NCBI GenBank assembly: GCA_027604665.1
Contig: JADGIZ010000514.1
Coordinates: 1 to 12,489 of the forward strand
Direction of reading: 5' to 3'
DNA from: Polyrhizophydium stewartii
Lineage: Eukaryota; Chytridiomycota; Chytridiomycetes; Rhizophydiales
DNA: 12,489 bases
The notes beneath the pieces are model-generated. The model saw nothing but the letters and a program-made list of their open reading frames with translations. It made no database searches and was not told where the DNA came from. The stretch's first letter is position 1. Every line of letters starts with the position of its first letter. Positions 1 to 7,939 of this stretch are shown piece after piece. A program made the position numbers and the translations under genes.

Positions 1-1746
1 GCGTGGGGCTGGCCCCCGCCGGGGCTGCCCCCCGCCTTCACCCCCATCAGAACCGCCCTGCTCGGCGTCGCCAGCGTGCGTCCGCTACCTGCCCGCCCGC
101 GTCCGTCGCGTTGCTCGAGCTGCCGAGCCGCGGCGCGCCGTCGTGCTGACACTTGCGCCGTCGCACCCTCCGCCATGCACGCCGCCCTGTCGCTCACAGC
201 TCGGCTGGCTTCTGGACTTTGTCGCCGTCGGCGTGAGCCAGCGCGAGTTTGACCGCGCGAGCCTGCTGCCCGGCGCGCAGGGCGTCCTGTGGTTCAACTC
301 ATTTCTGTACGTCGCCGTCATCGCCTCCATCGTCGCCTTACTGGCCTTCTCGGCAGTCGCTGCATTCCGGATCCCGGTGCGCTTTCTAATCCATCGCTGC
401 CCATATCGCCCGCCGCCTTGATGGACTCTCGCTCACGCCAGCTCGCAGATTGTCGCCTTCTGCACCCTGTGCGTCTCACTGGGCGTCGGCGACCTTGACC
501 GTGCCATCATCCAGCGCACGGGATCGCCCACACTCGACGCTGCGTTTCGGCTGCGCGCCGCGGGAGTCTTCTTTATCGTTGTGGCCATGGTGCGTGCCTC
601 GCATGCCTGCTGCACGCTGTCGCCCGCAGCCGCTGTCGAGCCCGCGTCGGCGCGGCCCCCTGCGTCGCCAGATCCGGGGACCGTCGAGTCAGGGACCCGT
701 GCAGCGCGCGGCCCGACGTGTCTCGAACGGCGCCGAGACGGCGTCATGCCGCCGCGCACCCCCTCGGTGCCGCACTCGCCAGCACATGAGGTCATTAGCG
801 GAGCTGACACGGTCCGTCCGCGCCGTTACGTTTCCGTGCATGCATATGCCGCGCTCGATACCCGACGTCGGTTGGTCCAACGCCCGCATGTCTTCCTTCT
901 GCCGCCCGCCCGCTCTCTGGCCGCGCATCGTTTGCTTCGCGCTCAACGAATGATCGGCATCCAGATGGGCAACATTGTCGTGCTGGGCATCGACACGCCG
1001 CCGCCACCGGATGCCATCCCCCCTGCCTCGGCGACGCCGCCCGTGCCGCACCCCAAGAGCGACATCGAGGCGTGCTGCGTCGCCGTACAGGCCGACTCGC
1101 TCCCGCCAGTGCCGACGATCCGCCGTAACTCCAACGCCTTGGGCTCGCTGCACTCGGTGCAGTCGCTGCACACACTGCACTCGGTCCGTGCTGTCGTTGC
1201 GCCACCATCTCCGTCATCTCCGCCATCGCCAACACAACCTCTGCGCGCGCACACGGCGCCGGCCGCCGCAGACCTCACTCTGCCCGAGGCACCGGACATG
1301 AGCCTCCAGGAGGTCATTGCGTCTGCGGGGCAGCTGCGGCTCAGCGCCATCTCCACGCCGTTACCCCTGGATCCAAAGACCAGCACAGAGAGCGTTGTCG
1401 CTAGCCCGTCCAACACGCATCCGGGCGATGTGTCTGTATCAGATGCATCACGCATCTCCCGCCTCGACATTCCGTTCCCGTTCCGTGCACTCGCGCTTTA
1501 CGACTGTGAGCCGGCGCTCCGTGCACCGCGCCTGCGTTCCTGCTCGCAGGCCTTCGCAGCTGACCCAGAGCGCTTGCAGACACCGCCAGCCCAGATGACC
1601 CCACGGAGCTGTCCTTTGCACGGTGCGACGTGCTCCAGATCGCGGACATCCGCGGCAAGTGGTGGTACGCGCGGCGCGTGTCCGCCAACGGCCTCTCTGC
1701 CGTCGGCATCGTGCCCAGCAACTTCATGCGGCTGCTCTCGCAGTGA
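1..1746 (+). CDS. SHO1: Sho1-type membrane osmosensor with C-terminal SH3 domain (5'-partial)
   Basis: Proposed exons are 1-75, 200-376, 449-589, 965-1505 and 1580-1746; the gene starts before the window. Sho1 is the plasma-membrane adaptor of the HOG osmostress pathway, whose SH3 domain binds a proline motif in the kinase Pbs2. Exons 1-3 give hydrophobic segments in Sho1 order: one starting TPIRTALLGVAS and running into LGWLLDFVAVGVSQ, then LYVAVIASIVALLAFSAVAAF, then IVAFCTLCVSLGVG, then the start of a fourth, AAGVFFIVVAM. A Ser/Pro-rich linker of about 180 residues follows. The end is a complete SH3 domain, ALYDYTASPDDPTELSF followed by GKWWYARR and GIVPSNF, joined across intron 1506-1579. 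The acceptor at 1579 was chosen because it restores normal SH3 spacing and has CTGAC just upstream. Intron 590-964 is uncertain: the end of membrane segment 4 is missing and Sho1-like residues occur in another frame near 884-951. The SH3 and membrane layout are seen directly; the Sho1 name is inferred. Confidence 0.72.
590..964 (+). other. Uncertain intron or unresolved exon region of the Sho1-type gene
   Basis: A GTGCGT donor follows the codon for the last residue of exon 3 at 589, and a phase-compatible CAG acceptor precedes ATG at 965. The implied 375-bp intron is about twice the length of the next longest one here. Its only CTGAC motif, near 804, lies about 155 bases from the acceptor, and no AG occurs in between. 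Frame +3 (in phase with 450) at 884-951 encodes SSFCRPPALWPRIVCFALNE, which resembles the juxtamembrane stretch after Sho1 segment 4 and then hits a TGA. Part of this stretch is therefore probably coding. Confidence 0.35.
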
Positions 1747-2021
1747 TCGTGCCCGCCCGCCCGCTGCAGCCGTGTCGACTTTCAATAACACCAAACATGA
1801 TAGTGGCGATGCGTGCTCCCTCCCTCCGTCCGCGATGCTCTGTGCCCGCACCTGTGCGTCGCGTGATGCCCCCTGCCGCGGGTCGCCCCGCGCTGCATGC
1901 GAGGCGACGGATCGTGAGTCGGCCCCGGCCGAGGCGCCTGTCGCGTGACCGCCCGCGGAAGGCCCATAAAGTGCCGCGATCCCCGCTCGCCGACGTTCGA
2001 CAGCTTCCCAGAGGACGACCA
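1747..2021. other. Intergenic spacer, SHO1-type gene to HGD
   Basis: This 275-bp gap lies between two same-strand genes. It holds the 3' end of the SHO1-type gene, with a weak AATAAC near 1784, and the short promoter of HGD, with a weak A/T-rich CATAAA near 1965. The reading frames here do not resemble any protein I know. Confidence 0.6.
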
Positions 2022-3884
2022 ATGGCCCCCGCGTACCGCTACAACTCTGGCTTCGGCAACACGTTCGAGTCCGAGGCGCTGCCTGGCGCGCTGCCCGTCG
2101 GTGCGTGCGTGCCTGCGTCCCAGCTGCGCCAGCTGCCGCTGCTGCCACCGCGGCCGAAGCTGCTCCGGGCAGCGGGGTTTGCCGCGGAGGCCGAGCGCTG
2201 ACGCTGCATGATGGCCGATCCGCCCGGCAGGCCGCAACTCGCCGCAAAAGGTCGCCTACGGCCTGTACGCCGAGCAGCTCTCGGGCACGGCCTTTACGGT
2301 GCCGCGCCACGACCAGAAGCGCAGGTGCGTGCCCGCCGCTACCGCCGCCGCCGCGTGTCGCCTTCGTCGTCGTCGCCTCCCGTCTCCCGCGCTCCGGGAT
2401 CGCGACACATGACCCGCTGACTCGGAAGGTGCTCAATGTGATGTGACTGGCCCGGGCATTGCACGCTCGCCCTGCTCTTCGCCCCGCACGGACGCACTGC
2501 AGCTGGCTGTACCGCATCCGCCCCTCGGTCTGCCACAAGCCCTTCACGCGCATCCCGTCCGAGAAGCTCGTGCGCAGCTTCTCGGTCGTCTCGGACGAGG
2601 ACAAGGCCACCGAGTGCGCATCGACGCCCAACCAGCTGCGGTGGTCGCCGATCCCGCTCCCGGCCGCCAACCCCGCGGCCGCCACGGACCGCGTCGACTT
2701 TGTGCGCGGCATGCACACGGTCGCCGGCGCGGGCGGCGCCTCGAGCAGGTCGGGCATCGCCATCCACGTGTACGCGAGCAACGCCGACATGGTCGACACG
2801 GCATTCTACAACTCGGATGGCGACTTTTTGATTGGTGCGAGGGGTGCTCTGGCCCTGCAGATCGCTGGCTGCCTTATCCACCCAGCCGTCCTCTGCTGAC
2901 ACGGTGCGGATCGTTTTGTAGTCCCCCAGCACGGCAGGCTCGACATCCAGACCGAGTTTGGCTTCCTGGACGTGGCGCCGGGCGAGATTGTCGTCATCCA
3001 GGTGCGTCTGGAGGGCGGTTCAGAGCCATTGAGCGAGGCCCGACTGCTGACGCCGCTCTCTCTTGCAGCGCGGCATCCGCTTCTCGGTCAAGCTGCCCGA
3101 CGGCCCGAGCCGCGGCTACATCCTCGAGATCTACGACCGCCACTTTGAGCTGCCGGACCTTGGCCCGATCGGCGCCAACGGCCTTGCGAACCCGCGCGAC
3201 TTCTTGAGCCCCGTTGCCGCGTACGAGGACCGCGACGGCATCGAGTACACGATCATCAACAAGTTCCAGAGCTACCTGTTTGCGACGACGCAGAGCCACT
3301 CGCCGTTTGACATTGTGGCGTGGCACGGCAACTACGTGCCGTACAAGTACGACCTGTCGCGCTTCAACACCATCAACACGGTGTCGTTTGACCACCCGGA
3401 CCCGTCCATCTTCACGGTGCTGACGGCCAAGTCGAGCGTGCCTGGCGTGGCGCTGGCCGACTTTGTCATCTTCCCGCCCAGGTGGATGGTTGGCGAGAAC
3501 ACGTTCCGCCCGCCGTACTACCACCGCAACTGCATGTCCGAGTACATGGGCCTCATCTCGGGCGGCTACGACGCCAAGCAGGGCGGCTTTGTCCCCGGCG
3601 GCGCATCGCTCCACAGCATGATGACGGCGCACGGCCCCGACCGCGCCACGTTTGACAAGGCGTCCACGGAGACCCTGGCCCCGATCAAGCTGCGTCCGGA
3701 CGGCCTGGCGTTCATGTTCGAGACCAACCAGATGCTGTCGGTTGCCAAGTCGGCGCTCAAGTCGGACCGCACGGGACCCGTGGGCGAGGCGCTCCAGGAG
3801 GACTACTACCTCTGCTGGCAGGGCCTTGGCAAGTACTTTGACCCCAACAACATCAACGCCGGCCCCGTTGCTCCCAAGCAGTAA
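2022..3884 (+). CDS. HGD: Homogentisate 1,2-dioxygenase
   Basis: Exons are 2022-2100, 2231-2324, 2503-2834, 2922-3001 and 3069-3884, giving 466 residues (human HGD has 445). The enzyme opens the homogentisate ring with O2 to give maleylacetoacetate, in phenylalanine and tyrosine catabolism; it is a cytosolic iron(II) enzyme. The N-terminus [14 protein letters not shown] and the stretches [28 protein letters not shown] and [19 protein letters not shown] are family hallmarks, and every splice junction restores them in frame. Iron ligands are present: His347 and Glu353 in YYHRNCMSE, and His383 in TAHGPD. The likely catalytic base is His281 in AWHGNY. The frame is open upstream of ATG 2022, but that Met lies at the usual family start. 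The other pathway genes (fumarylacetoacetase, maleylacetoacetate isomerase) are not in the window. It looks intact and functional. Confidence 0.97.
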
Positions 3885-4080
3885 TCCCTCACACAGTTGA
3901 TGCGCCTCTCGTCTCGTTACCGCCATCGTCATTTTCATTGCTATCATCATGTCCGCAACACATCCGCGCGGCGACTGTCCGAGCTTGCCGCTCTGTTGCT
4001 CTGCTCGGCCGACACTGCCGTCTTGGCCGCCGCCGTGCTCACCTCCCCACAGTTCCCTGTTTCCCACGCATGCAAACAAA

Positions 4081-4086
4081 AATAAA
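4081..4086 (+). terminator. AATAAA poly(A) signal, likely for HGD
   Basis: A canonical AATAAA sits in an unusually A-rich patch about 200 bases after the HGD stop codon. It is the only perfect example downstream of this gene. Its use is inferred. Confidence 0.55.
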
Positions 4087-4301
4087 AACGTTGGCTTGCC
4101 GGCGACACGTCGTGTTTGTCTCGATTCTCGCGAAATGTCGAGCGGTACGACCCGACACCCCCTGCCCACCGCACACGCGAGAGAGGGAGGGTGTGTGCGT
4201 GTGTCCGAGCCGAGCGCGGAACCGCTTCGCTTCTGCTCGATCGACTGCCGGTCGGGCTCAAGCCTCGCAAGACGGCGCCGACGGCCATGCGGCACCGGTG
4301 G

Positions 4302-4315
4302 CGGATGGATGGATG
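4302..4315. repeat. Short GGAT tetranucleotide microsatellite
   Basis: Three consecutive GGAT units, with partial flanking units, lie in the spacer upstream of the SNARE gene. This is too short to imply function. Confidence 0.6.
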
Positions 4316-4577
4316 GCGCCGTCGAGCTTGCCAGAGGGCGTGGAGACGCGGCGCAGGCAGTGTCGGCATCTGCCGCGACGCCATCGTGCTGGCCGCCGAG
4401 GCTGCGGCGTCTCCCGCCTGCCGCCCGCGCAGTCCGCTGGATATCGCCAACCCCACCACCACCCCATGCCCACCGACCCACACCGGCACTTGGCAACACC
4501 CGCGCGCGCGGGCCGTGGGCGGTTTGTTTGGCCCGACGCCTCTTGCCGCGTTTCCCTTGAGTGGTGCCGCGGCGACA

Positions 4578-5903
4578 ATGCGGGCGAAGGATGCTGATAC
4601 AAACAATTCGATGTGGGCGGCCGGCGCACATCGTCGCTCTGGTGGATCCGACGTCGTTCGGAACGCTGGTTGTTTTGGGGTCGGGTCGCATGCTTCCGGG
4701 CGGCGACTGGGCCGGCCGCACGCTGGCGGGTTGCGCAACGACCCAGATCTCGAGGACTTTGAGGAACAGATCACGGAGCTGATTACGAGCATCCAAGGCG
4801 TGCTGGAGCGCGAGATGCCGCGACTCAAGGGCGAGGAGCGAACCCAGGTGCGAGGAGGCCACGGGTCGTATACCGCCAATGCCATGATGCCGCACGCCGA
4901 TTCGTGCTGACCAAGGCTTGGTATGCGTGTCTGCGCGTCGGTGCGCACTGCGCCAACCTCGGCCCCATACGACGACAGAAATGCCTGTACCTCAAGAACC
5001 GCCTCACGCGCGCGCGCCAGGTGCACCGCTCCATCGTCGTCGAGGTGCGCGGGCTGTCCGGGTCGACGCAGACCGAGTGGGAAGCCAAGGCGCGCGGGTA
5101 CGACGAGCGGCTGGGAAAGCTCGCGCAGGACATTGAGTGGGCCGAGACGACCAACACGGCCGCGGGCGGCGGCGAGCCGCAGCGCAAAAAGAGTGCGTCT
5201 GGCCACCACCATCTGGGCGGATGCGTTTGGTGGATGCATGCGTGTGCCGATGGCGTTTGCCGAGCAGAGCTGACTGCCGCGCGCAGACATGGACGAAATG
5301 ACGGCCATTGAGATGACCAAGCAGGCGCTCATGATTCAAGACAAGACGCAGGAGTCGACCGCGCGCACGCAAAAAGTCTTGGACGAGACCATCAACGTGA
5401 GTGATGCATGTCTGCAACCACTGCTCGACGCCAAGGCGAGACTTCTGACCACCGCCACTCTCAACTGACACTGTGAACCCTCGCTCGGACGCGTGGCCCC
5501 GTCACCAGATCGGTATTGCAGTCAACACAGAGCTCAAGGACCAGGGAGAAAAGATCCGCAAGATCGAAGAGGATGTCGAGCGCGTCGAGAGCAACCTGCG
5601 GCGCGCCGACAAGCAGATCCGCATTTTTATCCGGCGCATGGCCAACGACCGCATCTTCATCTTGCTCATCTTGCTCATGGTCGTGGGCGTCATTCTGGCC
5701 ATTGTCTTTACAATCCTCAAGAAAAAATGCCCACAAGCTGTGCAAGGAAGTGCGTTTGTGTTTTTGGTTGCAGAGAGCTGATGCCGAGGCGATGCGGCGG
5801 TCCGGTAATAGGGAAAGATTTGCTAACTGACGTGGTGTTTTGGTCTTGATCATGTGCAGTATTGTGCTCGGCGCCGGCGGCTGCAACTCCGACCTCGGCG
5901 TGA
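4578..5903 (+). CDS. Qb-SNARE of the NPSN/Vti1 group, tail-anchored
   Basis: Exons are 4578-4847, 4979-5192, 5287-5396, 5509-5749 and probably 5860-5903, giving about 292 residues. SNAREs form the four-helix bundle that drives vesicle fusion. Residues 56-155 form a charged helical region (EDFEEQITELITSIQGVLE, then YLKNRLTRARQ and AQDIEWAE) like the N-terminal bundle of Vti1/NPSN proteins. The SNARE heptad region covers about 164-245, with the central-layer Gln at about 210 in ELKDQGEKI. Residues 247-268 form a single membrane anchor preceded by RRMANDR, closer to plant NPSN (RQMATDK) than to Vti1. ATG 4578 is a guess: the family part starts near residue 56, the first 50 residues look non-conserved, and an upstream small exon is possible. 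The 3' end is also uncertain: without the last intron, translation stops at 5781. Confidence 0.85.
5750..5859 (+). other. Probable last intron of the SNARE gene
   Basis: The donor is GTGCGT, the branch-site block is TGCTAACTGACG near 5821-5832, and the acceptor is GTGCAG, all matching the other introns here. Splicing replaces a short tail ending at 5781 with one ending at 5903. Both tails lie beyond the membrane anchor. Confidence 0.6.
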
Positions 5904-6054
5904 TCGCCAACCTCATTTGCAGCTGCTCCCGCCAATTTGGCGCAGGGTGCAGCCTGCCTGACACCCCCAACGATCCGTATAAACAGCAAACACCTCTTGA
6001 TAGACACGAGCGGGAATTGACCACCGGCACATGGCACATGTCCGTCGCGTGTTT

Positions 6055-7892
6055 TTAATCGTCATCGCCAAACTTGATCTTCGTGGGCTTGCCCGGAACA
6101 AGGCGCTTGGCCTCGAGCTCCTTGGCGCGGCGCTTGGCTTCCCACGACGGATGCAGCGTCTCGCCGGCGGACGCCGCACGCGATGCAGCTGGGCGCTGAG
6201 CGCCTGCGCCGCCTGCTGTCTTGGTCGCCGACGCGGCCGCGGCGGACTTGGAGTCGCCGTCGTCGTCAAATGTGACCTTGGTGCCCTTGAACTCGGCAAT
6301 GGCTGTGGTCTTCATCCGCTTGGCCTGCCACGACGGATGCAAGTCGGCCAGATCCGGCTTGGCCGGTGCAGCAGGAGCAGCGGCAGCCGGTGTTGGGGCC
6401 GCCTGCTGCTCGCCTCGCACGCCACGCCCTCCTGCGAAGCTGCTGCCGCGCGCACCACCGCGGCCCCCACCACGTGCACCCCCGCGGCCGCCTCGCGCGC
6501 CATTGGCCCCGCGCTGCGCTCGCCGCTCCTGCTCCTCGGCCTCCTTGCGTTTCTGGAAGTGCTTGGCGTCCTTGCCGTACTTCTTTTCCCACATTCTGCG
6601 AGCATGTCCGTCAGCGGATGATGGAATCGAGCGCTACGATGGCAAACTTACGCCTGGCGAGCGCGCTGGCCCATGCGGTTGGTCTTCTTGGAGTTTTTCT
6701 TGCCGTCTCCGTCTCCGTCGTCGTCGCTGCCGCTGAACTCGGCGCCCGAGTAGTCGGACATGGACACGTCGCTGGCAATCCCCGCGCCGAGGCTCGACAC
6801 AAACATGGACTCGAGGCGGCCGTTATTGGGCCGCGATGCCGCGCGCTTTGCGGCAGGCTTGGAGGCAGGCTTTGAAGCCGGCTTTCGTGGACCAGCGAGA
6901 GCGTCTGACGCTTCAGAGTCCTGTGCGCTCTCGTCGTCGTCCCCAGAGAACGCCACTCGGTCGTCGCCAGAGAACGAGACATGCTCGTCACTCTCATCGT
7001 CTGACGCGTCGGCAGCAGTGTGCGCGAGGCTTTGCGCGGCAGAAGCAGCGACTGCCGTCTTGGACTGCGCGCCAGACGCGGGCGACCGTGCAGAGGCCGC
7101 CTTGGCCTTTGCAAGCGCTTTTTCCCGAGCACGACGCACCGTGGCGGGCTTGCGTCCGCGGATCAGCGCGTCGAGCTCCTCAATGAACCCGCGGATGGCG
7201 TCCGCCAGCAGCTTTGCGGAGCGGATGCGGTGCTGCGCGGGCGTCCACGGCTCCGTGACCGCCCGCGCGCGCACCAGCAGCTGGCTGATGCCGACAATGT
7301 GCGGCGGATCTGGCAGCTTGCTCTTCAAGATCGAGTCTGCCAGCGCGCGCGTTGCCGTGAGCTCCACGTCGGCCGCCTGCGTGTCGTGAGCAACGTGTCA
7401 GCGCTCGGCCATGAGCACGGCGCGTTGGGTGAGCCGCACGCGGACCTTGAGCTGCTGGATGGTCTCGAGCGCCTTGGCCGACTCGCTCTCGAGCTTGGCC
7501 TTGTCGTCGCCCAGCGCCGATCTGCAGGCAGACGCTGGTCAGCACGCACCAAGCGCCAGCGGGACTGATGTGGCGAGTACGTACTCGGCCTTTTCTCGTG
7601 CGGTGCGCTGCTTCCTGATCAGCCGCTGCAGCTCGTGCGTCCTGGCCTGCTTGGCCTTGCGTTTGGCCTCTTTGCAGTAGAAGAACTGCGCCGAAAAAAA
7701 GGTTGTCGTCAGTCTCGAGACCGCGGGTGCCAGCGGGTCGCCGCGGGCATGCGGCGGACGCGGCGGCCCATTGCGACGCACGAGCTTCTTCTCGAGCTCT
7801 GGGCCGATACGGGTCCAGTCTGGCGTGCGCTGGGCGGGCGTCTCGCCGCCGGCTGCCGTTGCCGCCGTCTCCTCTGCCGCGACGGTGCCCAT
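6055..7892 (-). CDS. BUD22: Bud22/SRFBP1-family ribosome-biogenesis protein
   Basis: Exons on the complement are 7892-7722, 7685-7585, 7521-7419, 7376-6652 and 6595-6055 (546 residues; 558 if the 36-base intron 7686-7721 is retained). Yeast Bud22 is nuclear and acts in 18S rRNA processing and small-subunit assembly. Numbered for the 558-residue form: a basic helical N-terminal third contains KEAKRKAKQARTHELQRLI and ATRALADSILKSKL, as in the family. Two acidic Ser/Asp tracts follow at 260-295 and 348-362. The signature KTNRMGQRARQA-MWEKKYGKDAKH spans the junction at residues 371-389. An RGG-rich patch lies near 406-442. The C-terminus carries LHPSW-AKR twice (464-491 and 526-558), where relatives I recall have one. 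The start ATG sits in a good GCCATGG context. The 42-base intron 7377-7418 is needed to keep the frame. Confidence 0.88.
7686..7721 (-). other. Putative 36-bp in-frame intron of BUD22
   Basis: On the complement it starts GTCTCG, has CTGAC at its centre, then a seven-T tract and GCAG. Its length is a multiple of three and it has no stop, so retention would simply add 12 residues. The motifs match every other intron here except for the weak donor. Confidence 0.5.
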
Positions 7893-7939
7893 GGCCAGTT
7901 TCCGGGTAAATCGCCAATCGCTGCGCTTTGCCCGAGCTC
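7893..7939. promoter_or_regulatory. 47-bp bidirectional promoter between BUD22 and NUDCD1 homologues
   Basis: Only 47 bp separate the two divergent start codons. The gap holds a CCAAT box at 7914-7918 and an in-frame TAA at 7907-7909 that rules out a longer NUDCD1 N-terminus. Both 5' leaders must be tiny, or transcription must start inside the opposite gene. Confidence 0.6.

Larger units (their letters stand above)
3885..4577. other. Long intergenic spacer, HGD to SNARE gene
   Basis: This is the longest gap in the window. It contains the HGD 3' untranslated region and poly(A) signal, then purine-rich and GT-rich simple sequence around 4178-4206, a GGAT/GGAC-like tetranucleotide run near 4302-4315, and a short CG-alternating tract near 4500. 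The open frames crossing it on both strands have low-complexity Arg/Ala/Pro translations typical of chance GC-rich frames. It presumably carries the SNARE promoter and 5' leader. I see no RNA gene. Confidence 0.6.

Noticed and set aside
581..1948. A 455-codon uninterrupted plus-strand frame as a separate gene
   Set aside because: Its middle is the linker exon of the Sho1-type gene, but its beginning is likely intronic and its end runs out of frame past the SH3 exon. SH3 homology proves splicing at 1506-1579.
3949..4560. A 203-codon plus-strand frame in the HGD-SNARE spacer
   Set aside because: It crosses the HGD poly(A) signal and simple repeats and has no conserved motifs. It is a chance frame in GC-rich DNA.
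4116..4577. A 150-residue N-terminal extension of the SNARE reading through the spacer
   Set aside because: The frame is open, but the translation is Arg/Ala/Pro-rich and unlike any SNARE, and the region contains simple repeats. ATG 4578 is preferred though not proven.
2994..4895. A 633-codon open frame on the complement, over HGD and the spacer
   Set aside because: It lies antisense to the clearly conserved HGD exon 5. Its translation is Arg/Val/Ala-rich with no recognisable domain, as expected from GC-rich antisense sequence.
5840..6058. A 72-codon frame downstream of the SNARE gene as a small Cys-containing protein
   Set aside because: It can be joined to the SNARE frame only in the wrong phase, and it has no independent promoter space or family match. 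It is treated as the 3' region.
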